The translations under genes were made by a program, and so were the position numbers. A stretch of DNA of 64,000 nucleotides from UBA5109 sp965661005 (GTDB lineage Bacteria > Pseudomonadota > Gammaproteobacteria > Pseudomonadales > Pseudohongiellaceae), in assembly GCA_965661005.1 (NCBI GenBank), contig CBFICB010000001.1, positions 124,001 through 188,000 of the forward strand, in the 5' to 3' direction. Each line of letters starts with the position of its first letter. Within the stretch, counting starts at the first letter, position 1. The notes below the pieces were generated by a model. That model was not told the DNA's origin. It saw only the letters and a program-made list of their open reading frames with translations, and ran no database searches. Below, piece after piece: positions 17,446 through 26,416 of the stretch.

Positions 17446-19725
17446 TTAAACTAAGGAATAACCCAGCTCAGACAAAGGCGTTTTTCTAACGCGGACACCC
17501 GAAGCGCTGTAGATCGCGTTAGCAATTGCAGGCAGTGCAGGTGGCAGTGCAGGCTCACCTGAGCCCGACGGAGCAACATCCATTGGCTGCAAAAAGTGAA
17601 CATCCACATCTGGAGCTCTAGACATTCTTAATAAAGGATATTGATGGAAATTACTCTGCTCAATAACCCCTCCTTCAAATGAAATCTTAGCGTACATAAG
17701 CTGGCTCAGTCCGTCCAAAATACTTCCCTGAACCTGACTTTCAGCTCCACTGAGATTGTGTATATAACCAAAATCTGAAACCGACCAAACTTTATGTACT
17801 GTGACTTCTTTTTGGGAATTAACGCTAACATCCGCAACCTGAGCGACATAGCCACTATGTGAATAATAAAACCCAAGACCCAGAGCGCGCCCTTCTGGCA
17901 TGGCTCTGCCCCATTCGGCCCGATCAGTCACAGTTGAAATTACATTTCGCGCTCGCTCATTACTAAATGCAACTGGGGCTGGTATTCCGGGCGGCATACC
18001 TGCTGGTATCGGAGGCGCTGGCCTATCCTCTTGGTCAAGCAGTTCCAGCATAAAATCTCTGAAATCTTTGCCTGCTGCTTCAGCGACTTCATGTAAAAAG
18101 CCCTGAAAAGTAAAACCGTAAGCATTAGAACCAGGCGCTCGCATCGGCCCTGTTTGTATAGCAGCCGGCTGTAGCGTCTGGGTAACTCTGACATTTTCTA
18201 CATGTTCCATTGGCAAAATATTCGTGCCTAGATCTGCCGAGGCCATTGGGCCCTGCGAATTTTCATCTTGTGATACAGAAATAAAATGATCAGAAAACCC
18301 TATCATTTTTCCACTTTCATCAAGTGCGGCTTTATAAGAGTGAAAGCCTCCTGGTCGATAAAAATCGTAGGCCATGTCATCTTCTCGAGTCCACTGCAAC
18401 TTAACTGGCGTTCCTTCCATGCGGCGAGCAATAGCGGTCACTTCGTAAGCGTAATCATTATTAAGCCGACGCCCGAAACCACCGCCGATGCGAGTTTGAT
18501 GCATTACAGCATTTTCAGGCGAAACTCCTGCGATAACAGCAACACCAGGCTCACCAAAAGTTGGAGTCTGACTTGGGGCCCAAATTTCAATGCGCCCATT
18601 TTCATATAGTGCTGTGCAATTTTGGGGTTCAAGGTTTACATGAGAAACATAAGGGAACTCATAAAAGCCCTCGACAATTTTTGCCGCATTAGCAAAAGCC
18701 GCATCAGGATCACCGGTATTGAGCAGCTCCATTGGTCCATCCTGTCCAGCTATCTGAGCAGCTTTTTCTTGGAGGCCAGTCCAGCTTGCTTGAGTATCAG
18801 CAGTGCTGGTATCCCAGACCACTTCCAGCTCTTGCTTGGCTTTCATTGCTGCCCATGTTGAAGTTGCTACAATAGCAACCCCACCAAAGATAGCCGCTCC
18901 ATTCATCCCTTGAGCAATAAGGTCTCCAACAGGATCAACGATGAAAGCATCAATAACATTTTCAAGTGATTTGATGTGATCTTCATTAAAAGATACCGCT
19001 GTTCCGCCCAAAGCCGGGCTTTTGGTATAAGTCGCATACACCATGTTCGGCTGACTCTGGTCAATACCAAATAGGGGCTGGCCAGTTACAATTTGCAGGT
19101 TATCAACGCCAGTGTAGCGTTTCCCTAACAAAGTAAACTCAGAGGGGTCTTTTAATCTTAACTCTTCAACTTCTGGTATTGGCATGGTAGCCGCCAGCTC
19201 AGCAAACTCAGCATAGCCATATTCTTCCCCGGTCGGAGTATGAATAACTTTAGATTCACTTGTTCTCAATTCGGCAATCGGCACATAAAGCTGTTGAGCC
19301 GCAGCAGCAAGAATCATCAATCGAGCCATTGCGCCTGCCTCACGCATGGGCATCCAATTCATTGGCGTAGACAAGGAGCCCCCTGCTATTTGCAATCCAT
19401 ATTTTATAGGGTCTATATCGGCTTGAATAACATCAACGTCTTCCCAACGAACATCGAGCTCTTCAGCAATGATTAGGGGCAGGCCAGTCTTAATCCCCTG
19501 TCCGCATTCCGGATTTTTAGAAAAAATGTTAACACGCCCATTACTTTGAATTTGCACATAGGGGCTTAACTCAATTGATGCTTCATTCATAGCCTGGGCA
19601 TTAGCGTGTTTATTAGAGCTCATGCTTAAACCAAGCACCAAGCCGCCACCAGCAACACCAGAGACCTTAAAGAATTGCCTTCTGCTAAAACCTGTTAAAT
19701 TGTTTTTTTGCTCTGAAAACTTCAT
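17446..19725 (-). CDS. Molybdopterin-binding hydroxylase large subunit, Tat-exported (isoquinoline 1-oxidoreductase beta-like)
   Basis: 759 residues. The N-terminus SRRQFFKVSGVAGGGLVLGL is a twin-arginine signal, so the folded molybdenum enzyme is probably exported with its iron-sulfur subunit. The body matches the single-chain IorB branch of the xanthine oxidase family: GRVNIFSKNPECGQGIKTG near residue 60, the molybdenum-domain GGGFGRRL, RAPGSNAYGF, and a C-terminal GSGEPALPPALPAIANAI holding the catalytic Glu. Its substrate, an N-heterocycle or aldehyde, cannot be told from sequence. It lies 39 bases after the small-subunit gene. No cytochrome c electron acceptor, XdhC chaperone or MocA gene is adjacent. 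Confidence 0.9.
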   Translation of the reverse strand: MKFSEQKNNLTGFSRRQFFKVSGVAGGGLVLGLSMSSNKHANAQAMNEASIELSPYVQIQSNGRVNIFSKNPECGQGIKTGLPLIIAEELDVRWEDVDVIQADIDPIKYGLQIAGGSLSTPMNWMPMREAGAMARLMILAAAAQQLYVPIAELRTSESKVIHTPTGEEYGYAEFAELAATMPIPEVEELRLKDPSEFTLLGKRYTGVDNLQIVTGQPLFGIDQSQPNMVYATYTKSPALGGTAVSFNEDHIKSLENVIDAFIVDPVGDLIAQGMNGAAIFGGVAIVATSTWAAMKAKQELEVVWDTSTADTQASWTGLQEKAAQIAGQDGPMELLNTGDPDAAFANAAKIVEGFYEFPYVSHVNLEPQNCTALYENGRIEIWAPSQTPTFGEPGVAVIAGVSPENAVMHQTRIGGGFGRRLNNDYAYEVTAIARRMEGTPVKLQWTREDDMAYDFYRPGGFHSYKAALDESGKMIGFSDHFISVSQDENSQGPMASADLGTNILPMEHVENVRVTQTLQPAAIQTGPMRAPGSNAYGFTFQGFLHEVAEAAGKDFRDFMLELLDQEDRPAPPIPAGMPPGIPAPVAFSNERARNVISTVTDRAEWGRAMPEGRALGLGFYYSHSGYVAQVADVSVNSQKEVTVHKVWSVSDFGYIHNLSGAESQVQGSILDGLSQLMYAKISFEGGVIEQSNFHQYPLLRMSRAPDVDVHFLQPMDVAPSGSGEPALPPALPAIANAIYSASGVRVRKTPLSELGYSLV

Positions 19726-19764
19726 AGATACTCACTAATTATAATAAGAGTGTTGTAATTTAAT

Positions 19765-20271
19765 TTATGCTGTTTCAGTTTGTTCTGAAGCATCATAAAA
19801 AGCTGTGCCTGACATCGCCTGAGCAGCCGATTTAATAGCCGCTTTAATACGAACATATGTCGCACACCGGCAGATGTTGCCGGACATAGCCGCATCAATT
19901 TCTGCATCAGTAGGATTAGGATTATTTTGTAATAAGGCTGTTGCGCTCATTATCTGCCCCGCCTGGCAATAGCCGCACTGAGGCACATCTATCTCTATCC
20001 AAGCTTGTTGAACCGGGTTTAAAGTGCCATCGGCACCAGCTAGACCTTCAATGGTCGTTATCTGCTGGTTTTCAAGTGAACTCACTGGTATCTGGCAAGA
20101 TCGAACCGGAGCACCATCCAGATGAACGGTACAGGCGCCACATTGGGCTATTCCGCAACCATACTTAGTACCAACTAAACCAAGCTCATCTCGCAGCACC
20201 CAAAGTAAAGGCGTTGATGGATCAATTTCACCGATATCCATGGTTTGACCATTAATATTTAAAGTAGCCAT
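19765..20271 (-). CDS. (2Fe-2S) small subunit of the molybdenum hydroxylase (isoquinoline 1-oxidoreductase alpha-like)
   Basis: 168 residues, with both iron-sulfur centres of the xanthine oxidase family small subunit. The plant-ferredoxin-like cluster motif CGIAQCGACTV lies near residues 39-49 and the C-terminal helical-bundle cluster CGYCQAGQ...NICRCATY near 97-140. It has no signal of its own, as expected if it hitch-hikes through Tat with the large subunit encoded next. It passes electrons from the molybdenum centre to an external acceptor not encoded here. Confidence 0.92.
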   Translation of the reverse strand: MATLNINGQTMDIGEIDPSTPLLWVLRDELGLVGTKYGCGIAQCGACTVHLDGAPVRSCQIPVSSLENQQITTIEGLAGADGTLNPVQQAWIEIDVPQCGYCQAGQIMSATALLQNNPNPTDAEIDAAMSGNICRCATYVRIKAAIKSAAQAMSGTAFYDASEQTETA

Positions 20272-20447
20272 ATCAATTCTCTTTTATATTTATAAGTTTT
20301 GGGTTCTAGTTTAAAAAACTGGAGGTAAAAAAACATTAAATCTTGCCGCACAAATTAAACTACCTATGTCGATTAATCAAGGCAAAATGCAAGTAAATAC
20401 CTGTATTTGCATGTCTTTTACTTAAAGTTTCGGTATGCTGCGCGAAC

Positions 20448-21026
20448 ATGAAAGCGAGTGTATTCAACACCCCGATTATTAAATCCATTTGCCGAGGGCT
20501 GTCAGTCTTGGGCTTATCCCTGAGCGGCTGGAAAGTCATACCTCCGCCGGATATCAAACCTCCTTATGTTGTCATCGGGGCTCCTCACACCAGCAACTGG
20601 GATTTTCTGTTAATGCTGGCGGCAGTATTTTTGACCAGGATGGATGTGAAATGGATGGGGAAAAAGAGTCTTTTTCCTCCCGTTTTAGGCGCTATATCTC
20701 GCTGGTTTGGCGGGATTCCTATAGACAGAGATCAACGCCTCAATGTGGTGGCGCAAATGGTTAATGAATTTAAGAAGAACCACTCACTTAGCTTGATCAT
20801 TGCACCTGAAGGCACCAGAAAAAAAGTCAGCCAATGGAAAAGTGGCTTTTATCATATCGCTCATCAAGCTGGAGTGCCAATCATGCTGGGGATTATTGAT
20901 GCCAAGGCCAAAGAGGTTCGTTTTGGCGGCTTCTTCACTCCCTCAGGAGATTATGAAAAAGATTTCCCTTTAATTCTTGAGCATTATGAGAAATCAAAGG
21001 GAATAGTCGCGCAAAACGGACTATAG
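20448..21026 (+). CDS. Lysophospholipid acyltransferase family protein (PlsC-like)
   Basis: 192 residues. The acyltransferase HX4D motif is PHTSNWDFLL (about residue 47), and the second conserved block is APEGTRKKVSQWKSGFYHIA, ending in the AGVPIML strand. These residues bind glycerol phosphate or a similar acceptor in PlsC enzymes. The protein is short and lacks strong membrane helices, matching the small 1-acyl-glycerol-3-phosphate acyltransferase-like group whose acceptor is often unknown. It faces sodB convergently. A single-gene unit. Confidence 0.88.
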   Translation: MKASVFNTPIIKSICRGLSVLGLSLSGWKVIPPPDIKPPYVVIGAPHTSNWDFLLMLAAVFLTRMDVKWMGKKSLFPPVLGAISRWFGGIPIDRDQRLNVVAQMVNEFKKNHSLSLIIAPEGTRKKVSQWKSGFYHIAHQAGVPIMLGIIDAKAKEVRFGGFFTPSGDYEKDFPLILEHYEKSKGIVAQNGL

Positions 21027-21036
21027 TCTAGATATT

Positions 21037-21064
21037 CCAAAAAAAAGCGGGCAATGGCCCGCTT
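21037..21064 (-). terminator. Intrinsic terminator of sodB
   Basis: AAGCGGGC (21045-21052) and GCCCGCTT (21057-21064) form an 8-bp GC-rich stem with a 4-base loop. Read on the minus strand it is followed by a run of T (21044 down to 21039), giving a strong terminator 25 bases past the sodB stop. In the plus direction there is no T tract. Confidence 0.88.
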
Positions 21065-21088
21065 AATATCATCGGATTTTCTAAGCTT

Positions 21089-21667
21089 TTAATTTAGATT
21101 ACCTTCTGCAAAATCCCAATTTACTAAGGCCCAAAAAGCTTCCATATATTTTGGCCTTAAATTTCGATAATCAATGTAATAAGCATGCTCCCAGACATCC
21201 ACAGTCAATAAGGGAATGACGCCGTCTGTCAGTGGTGTAGCGGCATTAGAAGTATTGATTATCTCCAGGCCGCCATCTGCATTTTGAACTAGCCAGGTCC
21301 AGCCTGAACCAAAATTATTTACCGCACTATCTGTAAATTTTGTTTTAAAATTATCAAAAGAACCAAAATGCGCGTTAATCGCTGTTGCTAGCGCTCCAGA
21401 AGGCTCTCCGCCGCCATTAGGGCTAAGGCAATTCCAGTAAAAAGTGTGATTCCAAACCTGAGCAGCATTATTGAACACTCCGCCCGAAGAGCTTTTAACT
21501 ATTTCTTCCAGAGACTTATCTTCGTCTGGGGTACCCTCTAGCAGACCATTCAACTTAACAACATAAGTGTTGTGATGCTTACCATAATGAAACTCAAGCG
21601 TCTCTTTTGAGATGTGTGGCTCCAGCGCATCTTGAGCATACGGTAAGGGGGGTAATTCGATTGCCAT
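21089..21667 (-). CDS. sodB: Superoxide dismutase, iron type
   Basis: 192 residues, full length. SodB converts superoxide to hydrogen peroxide and oxygen in the cytoplasm. Metal ligands are visible in order: His in LEFHYGKHH (about residue 27), His in QVWNHTFYWNCL (about 74), Asp and His in VDVWEHAYYIDYRN (about 157-161). The WNHTFYWNC and AAQVWNH context and short length point to the iron form rather than manganese. The start follows a clear ribosome binding site (AGGAGT), and the gene is monocistronic with its own terminator. Confidence 0.97.
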   Translation of the reverse strand: MAIELPPLPYAQDALEPHISKETLEFHYGKHHNTYVVKLNGLLEGTPDEDKSLEEIVKSSSGGVFNNAAQVWNHTFYWNCLSPNGGGEPSGALATAINAHFGSFDNFKTKFTDSAVNNFGSGWTWLVQNADGGLEIINTSNAATPLTDGVIPLLTVDVWEHAYYIDYRNLRPKYMEAFWALVNWDFAEGNLN

Positions 21668-21928
21668 GTTTTACTCCTATTAATTAAAATTTGCTTATAA
21701 GCAGTTACAGTCTTTTCCCGATAGTCATTTATCATGTTTTCATTCTCCCCAGGTTAACAGCGCGCTTTCGCTGGCAGACCGATAAGTCTATGCCATCGTC
21801 ATACATCCTGTTATCTTAGAGGGGTTCTGAAAAGAAAAATTGACCCAGAATGCCGATATTAAGCCAAGCTTTTAACGCTTTATATGGCAAAAAATTAGAT
21901 CAATAACTTTCAAGCACTCGGGAGGCTT

Positions 21929-22516
21929 ATGAACCCTTTAAAATCTGTAACCGGTACAATTGTACTAGGTTTTGTCGTAGCACTCATTGTAATTTTACTA
22001 CTAGGCTCAGGCACCTTCAGTCTTTGGTCAACGATGACCTGGCTGCATGTTTTTGCCGGAGTAATCTGGATAGGCTTATTGTATTACTTTAACTTTGTAC
22101 AAGTCCCTGCCGTTGTTGAGGCTGCCTCTGATGAAGGCGGCCCTGGACCCGCGGCGATTAACAAATATGTCGCTCCGCGAGCACTATTATGGTTTCGTTG
22201 GGGAGCATTAGCGACCTGGCTATCCGGTGCTGCAGCAATTGAAGCCGGCCCCTTTAATGGCTTGATGAACGTCTTCACTTTTGGTGATGGCGTGCAGGTA
22301 ATTGGCTTGGGAGCCTGGTTAGGAACCATCATGCTGTTCAATGTCTGGGTTCTGATTTGGCCTAATCAGAAGAAAATCCTGGGTATAGTTGAAGCCTCGG
22401 CGGATGCAATTGCCAAAGGAAAAGTTGTGGCCTTGATGGCCTCACGTACCAACACCTTCTTGTCTATACCCATGCTGATGTGTATGGTTGGACAAGGGCA
22501 TGGCCTGCCTTTTTAA
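21929..22516 (+). CDS. PuuD-like membrane protein (urate hydroxylase N-terminal family)
   Basis: 195 residues with about five membrane helices; the start follows GGGAGGCTT, a strong ribosome binding site. The segment WLHVFAGVIWIGLLYYFNFVQ (about residues 37-57) is the hallmark of the PuuD/DUF989 urate oxidase N-terminal membrane domain. Classic PuuD carries a C-terminal cytochrome c domain; this protein stops after the membrane part, as many short bacterial homologues do. No purine catabolism genes are adjacent, so urate oxidation is not established. The His residues in the helices could hold heme, by analogy only. Confidence 0.7.
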   Translation: MNPLKSVTGTIVLGFVVALIVILLLGSGTFSLWSTMTWLHVFAGVIWIGLLYYFNFVQVPAVVEAASDEGGPGPAAINKYVAPRALLWFRWGALATWLSGAAAIEAGPFNGLMNVFTFGDGVQVIGLGAWLGTIMLFNVWVLIWPNQKKILGIVEASADAIAKGKVVALMASRTNTFLSIPMLMCMVGQGHGLPF

Positions 22517-22542
22517 TCCTTAACGGGACCTATTAGTTTTAT

Positions 22543-22568
22543 AAAAGCCCGGTATAACCGGGTTTTTA
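22543..22568. terminator. Terminator between convergent PuuD-like gene and ftsX
   Basis: CCCGGT (22548-22553) and ACCGGG (22557-22562) form a 6-bp stem with a 3-base loop. It is flanked by AAAAG on the left and TTTTT on the right, which extends pairing with a one-base bulge and provides T tracts in both directions. Confidence 0.82.
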
Positions 22569-22586
22569 TAAAAACCAAGAGTCAGG

Positions 22587-23582
22587 CTATCTTGGCTCTA
22601 TTGCTTTTAGATGTCGCAAAACGGAAAGCCAGGCTCCAAACCAGCCAAGAAAACCTGCAAGCATAATCACATTAAAAACATCGTTCAGGCTTAAACGAAT
22701 TAAGATAAATTCTCCGTTATAAAGTGCAGCCAGTTGTGACACCGGGCCTTGCATAAAAATTTGCGCTAGCAAGACCGAAAGACAGGCGAGAATACCACCG
22801 CCTACCCCATACCAAAGACCTGTATATAAAAAAGGACGGGCGACATAAGAGTCTGTGCCCCCAACTAATTTCACAACAACTATTTCCTCACGGCGATTTT
22901 CAATCGCCAGCCTGACAGTATTGCCAACCACTAAAGCAACGCCAAAGGCCAGCAGGACTCCCATAATAATGATCAAACGCTGAGCCAAATTTAATATCCC
23001 ATAAAGTCTTTGCAGCCAATCAAGGTCATATTGAACGGAGTCAACCTTATCAAGCTTAGCCAATTCGCTTACCAAGGCCCTTAATTGATTAACAATTTCA
23101 GTGTTAGGGGTCACTACAATAACCGCCGGCAAAGGGTTTTCATTTAAACCACTTAAGGCATTCCCGAAGCCAGATAAGGCCTGAAATTCTTCTAAAGCCT
23201 GTGTCTGACTAATTATTTCGGTGTCAGAAATTATCGAGTGATTATTTAGGAAGTTTTCTGTAGCTAGTAAATCCTCATCACTGCTGTCTAATTCCATGAA
23301 TATGGAAATTTGAGTTGCCTCATATATATTGCTGCCAAATTGTTGTAAATTTTGCAGCATAATAAAAAGAAATAGAGGCAGAGCAATGGCAATGGCAATC
23401 ATTGCCCAAGTTAAGGTGCTCGCTGCAGCCGTTGCAAATAATCGGTCTAGACTATCAACAGCAACTTGTTGGTGGTTTCTTAACAAGGCCGATAAACTGC
23501 CAGGCCTGGATGATTTATGGCGCTTAAGTTTATCTGTTGGCACAGGCTTTTTAATTTTGGATGTTTTTTGAGAGGCAGCCAT
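22587..23582 (-). CDS. ftsX: Cell division ABC transporter permease FtsX
   Basis: 331 residues from ATG 23582, one base past the ftsE stop; a start eleven codons earlier would overlap ftsE and is less likely. It has a basic cytosolic N-terminus, a first membrane helix (about 65-90), an extracytoplasmic domain, and three C-terminal helices with the ENRREEIVVVKLVGGTDSYVARPF loop typical of FtsX. With FtsE it controls septal peptidoglycan hydrolases through EnvC in Gammaproteobacteria. Third gene of ftsY-ftsE-ftsX. rpoH, which often follows, is absent; a convergent gene lies there instead. Confidence 0.96.
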   Translation of the reverse strand: MAASQKTSKIKKPVPTDKLKRHKSSRPGSLSALLRNHQQVAVDSLDRLFATAAASTLTWAMIAIAIALPLFLFIMLQNLQQFGSNIYEATQISIFMELDSSDEDLLATENFLNNHSIISDTEIISQTQALEEFQALSGFGNALSGLNENPLPAVIVVTPNTEIVNQLRALVSELAKLDKVDSVQYDLDWLQRLYGILNLAQRLIIIMGVLLAFGVALVVGNTVRLAIENRREEIVVVKLVGGTDSYVARPFLYTGLWYGVGGGILACLSVLLAQIFMQGPVSQLAALYNGEFILIRLSLNDVFNVIMLAGFLGWFGAWLSVLRHLKAIEPR

Positions 23583-23583
23583 A

Positions 23584-24267
23584 TTAAGTTTCTGAGACTT
23601 TTTGTTCAGTCGCACCCTTAATCATCCTGCCATGGTCAAGTGTCAGGATGCGATGCTTGAGCTTCGCAATCAGGCTTAAATCATGACTGGCAATCAAGAC
23701 ACTAACACCAACCCTGTTAAACTCTTCAAAAAGCTGCATAATTTCAGCTGATAACTGCGGATCAAGATTTCCCGTAGGCTCATCAGCCAATAGCAAGGCC
23801 GGTTTATTGACAACTGCTCTGGCAATACCCACACGCTGTTGCTCTCCTCCGGAAAGTGCTATTGGGTTTTGATTTTCTTTTTTTAACAACCCCACCTTAT
23901 CCAGTGCAGCACGAACTCTACGTCCAGCATCCCTTGAGTCATAACCTGCAATCTGTAAAGGCAGCGCAACATTTTCAAAGACAGTACGATCAAACAATAG
24001 CTGATGGTCTTGAAAAACCAACCCAATATTGCGACGAAAATATGGCAACTGACGACGAGACAAGCGATTTAAATTTTGGCCATTAACAAATACTTGCCCT
24101 GAACTGGCTTTTTCCATTTGCATGACAAGTTTGAGCAAGGTGCTTTTGCCTGCTCCTGAATGTCCTGTCAAAAAGGCAAAAGCGGCTTTTTCTAGGTGAA
24201 AACTTATATTGCTTAGAGCTTCATGGCCACCAGGATAGCGTTTACTGACAGCGTCAAACTTAATCAT
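23584..24267 (-). CDS. ftsE: Cell division ATP-binding protein FtsE
   Basis: 227 residues. A standard ABC ATPase: Walker A GHSGAGKSTLLKL (about 36-48), Q-loop VFQDHQLL, signature ALSGGEQQRVGIARA (about 137-151), Walker B LLADEPTGNLD, and the switch histidine in IASHD. It partners FtsX at the division septum. Its start overlaps the end of ftsY by eight bases (ATGATTAA), indicating translational coupling. Confidence 0.97.
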   Translation of the reverse strand: MIKFDAVSKRYPGGHEALSNISFHLEKAAFAFLTGHSGAGKSTLLKLVMQMEKASSGQVFVNGQNLNRLSRRQLPYFRRNIGLVFQDHQLLFDRTVFENVALPLQIAGYDSRDAGRRVRAALDKVGLLKKENQNPIALSGGEQQRVGIARAVVNKPALLLADEPTGNLDPQLSAEIMQLFEEFNRVGVSVLIASHDLSLIAKLKHRILTLDHGRMIKGATEQKVSET

Positions 24268-25261
24268 TTTCGCTGAATAAAGCCTCTACAAAATCAGGTG
24301 CATTAAACGGTCTTAAGTCATCAACTTTTTCCCCGATACCGATAAAACGAAGAGGTAAAGCAAGTTGTTTAGCAATCGCAAATACCATCCCCCCTTTGGC
24401 CGTACCATCGAGTTTGCTGAGTGTGAGCCCACTTACCTGTACGGCCGATGAAAAGTGCTCAGCCTGGCTCAGCGCATTTTGGCCGGTAGTTGCATCCAGC
24501 ACCAGCATAGTCTCATGGGGAATATCATCATCAAGCTTTTTCAAAACGCGAACGACTTTCTCAAGTTCCTGCATCAGATTATCTTTATTGTGTAAACGCC
24601 CTGCAGTGTCAGCTATCAAAACATCAACATTTTTAGCCAAAGCCGATTGGTAAGCATCAAAAATCACCGAGGCACTATCAGCTCCTGTATGTTGAGCCAC
24701 AACAGGGACATTGTTGCGTTGTCCCCAAACTTCTAGCTGCTCTACCGCGGCTGCTCGAAAAGTATCTCCCGCAGCCAACATCACAGAGCGCCCTTCACTT
24801 TGAAAGCGTTTCGCCAATTTACCAATGGTTGTCGTCTTACCCACGCCATTGACTCCAACCATCAAAATAACAAAAGGCTTATTTAAATCTTGCGGAATTT
24901 CCAGAGGTTTATCGCATATGGTTAATTGTTCCAGCAAGACTTCTTTTAGAGTGTGGTAAAGCACATCTGCATCCGCAAGGTCTTTACGCTTAAGCCGCTG
25001 AGATAATTCATTGATAATCGTCGTAGTCGCTGAGATCCCAACATCAGAGGTGAGCAAGCGCGTCTCTATTTCATCCAGAAGCTCATCATCAATTTCTTTT
25101 TTTCCCAGCAGCAAGGAGCCAAGGCCGTCCGTTAGTCCGGCACGAGTGCGCCCGAGCCCGGCTTTTAAGCGCGAAAAAAAAGAACTTTTTGTTGATTCTT
25201 CTGCAGGCGATGCTTCACGTTTTTCAGCATCGGCATTGGAACGTTTCCCTAAACCAAACAT
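24260..25261 (-). CDS. ftsY: Signal recognition particle receptor FtsY
   Basis: 333 residues. FtsY docks ribosome-nascent-chain-SRP complexes at the membrane for co-translational insertion. A charged, Ser/Lys/Glu-rich A domain of about 45 residues precedes the NG domain. GTPase motifs are GVNGVGKTTTIGKLA (G1), DTFRAAAVEQL (G2), DTAGRLHNKDNLMQEL (G3) and TKLDGTAKGG (G4 region as LSKLDGTAKGG). First gene of the ftsYEX operon. It diverges from rsmD, the arrangement known from enterobacteria and pseudomonads. Confidence 0.97.
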   Translation of the reverse strand: MFGLGKRSNADAEKREASPAEESTKSSFFSRLKAGLGRTRAGLTDGLGSLLLGKKEIDDELLDEIETRLLTSDVGISATTTIINELSQRLKRKDLADADVLYHTLKEVLLEQLTICDKPLEIPQDLNKPFVILMVGVNGVGKTTTIGKLAKRFQSEGRSVMLAAGDTFRAAAVEQLEVWGQRNNVPVVAQHTGADSASVIFDAYQSALAKNVDVLIADTAGRLHNKDNLMQELEKVVRVLKKLDDDIPHETMLVLDATTGQNALSQAEHFSSAVQVSGLTLSKLDGTAKGGMVFAIAKQLALPLRFIGIGEKVDDLRPFNAPDFVEALFSEND

Positions 25262-25428
25262 ACGATTATTAACACCATTAAAGAGAGGGCTTATGCTAAC
25301 AGCAGCTCAGTTTCTACGCTAGCATTATGCTTTTAATTGATCCTGTTGATAATAAAATAGCCAGTCATTCTGGCATAAGTAAGGTGAATGGTTTAGTTTT
25401 ACTTTCATCTCTTTAATCGGTACGTGCA

Positions 25429-25986
25429 GTGAATCAAATACGCATAATTGCCGGCTTATGGCGCGGCAGAAAAATATCATTCCCTGATCAGAAGGGGCTA
25501 CGTCCAAGTCCGGACCGCATCCGTGAAACTTTATTCAATTGGTTACAATCCGATATTACTGCAGCGGAGTGCTTGGATCTGTTTGCTGGTAGTGGCGCCT
25601 TGGCTATCGAGGCCTACTCACGAGGCGCAAAGCATGTTACCTGTATAGAATTTAATTTCGAAACGGCGGCACACATAAAAAAAAATATTGAGCTTCTCAA
25701 CGCTGATGACATTAATCTGATGCAACTAAATGCATTGACCTTTTTGCAAGCTCACAATTCAGGCACTAAATATAATGTGGTTTTCTTGGACCCTCCATTT
25801 AAAGAAAACCTCATTGAAGAAAGCATTGGACTATTGGAAAGTAACTCCTGGCTGGCGCCAAGAGCTTTAATTTATCTGGAATCTGACCAGTCCCTAGACG
25901 ACTATGACTTGCCCAAAAACTGGAGATTAATTAAGCATAAAAAAGCAGGCAAGGTACATTACGGCTTGTGCGAAAGAACTGAATAG
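25429..25986 (+). CDS. rsmD: 16S rRNA (guanine966-N2)-methyltransferase
   Basis: 185 residues starting at GTG 25429. RsmD methylates G966 of 16S rRNA in the assembled small subunit. It begins with IRIIAGLWRGRKI and GLRPSPDRIRETLFNWL, which are highly characteristic, followed by the SAM loop DLFAGSGALAIEA and the catalytic DPPF (VVFLDPPFKENL). The divergent pairing with ftsY supports the call. Confidence 0.96.
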   Translation: MNQIRIIAGLWRGRKISFPDQKGLRPSPDRIRETLFNWLQSDITAAECLDLFAGSGALAIEAYSRGAKHVTCIEFNFETAAHIKKNIELLNADDINLMQLNALTFLQAHNSGTKYNVVFLDPPFKENLIEESIGLLESNSWLAPRALIYLESDQSLDDYDLPKNWRLIKHKKAGKVHYGLCERTE

Positions 25987-26029
25987 AAATAAAACTACAG
26001 TGCAAAGTCCTGTTTTTATCCTAATAAAA

Positions 26030-26416
26030 TTATTCTTTATAAAAAGAAAACTCAATCTCTACCAGCGCATTTAAAGGTAAGGCAGAAACACCCACTGCAC
26101 TTCTTGCAGGAGGGACAACATCACTTGTAAACACTTCCTCCCAAGCCTGGTTAATTTGCGGAAACTGCTCAAATTTTCTTGAAAATATTCTGACACTGAC
26201 CAAGTCATCCAGACTCAAAGAAAATTCTTCCATGAGTACCTTTAAATTTTCAAATATCTTGCGTGTTTGCTCGCAGCTATCCCCTTCTATAAGCTTTCCT
26301 GTGCTGTTATCCAAAGCGATCATTCCGCTACAAACATAGTTGGGCCCTGCTTTTATTAGTTGGCTATAACGAAAAAGCGGAGCGGATAATTGAGTCGATA
26401 TAAGTGCCTGTCGCAT
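26030..26416 (-). CDS. RidA family protein (YjgF/YER057c/UK114)
   Basis: 128 residues from the ATG at 26416, which overlaps the upstream transporter stop as TAATG; another in-frame ATG two codons earlier (26422) is possible. RidA proteins hydrolyse reactive enamine/imine intermediates released by PLP enzymes. Seen here are LIKAGPNYVCSGMIALD, the EQTRKIFENLKVLMEE helix, and the catalytic-region PPARSAVGVSALPLNALVEIE, whose Arg binds the substrate carboxylate. Coupling to a sodium-amino acid-type transporter suggests a role in handling an imported amine or amino acid; this is inference. Confidence 0.92.
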   Translation of the reverse strand: MRQALISTQLSAPLFRYSQLIKAGPNYVCSGMIALDNSTGKLIEGDSCEQTRKIFENLKVLMEEFSLSLDDLVSVRIFSRKFEQFPQINQAWEEVFTSDVVPPARSAVGVSALPLNALVEIEFSFYKE

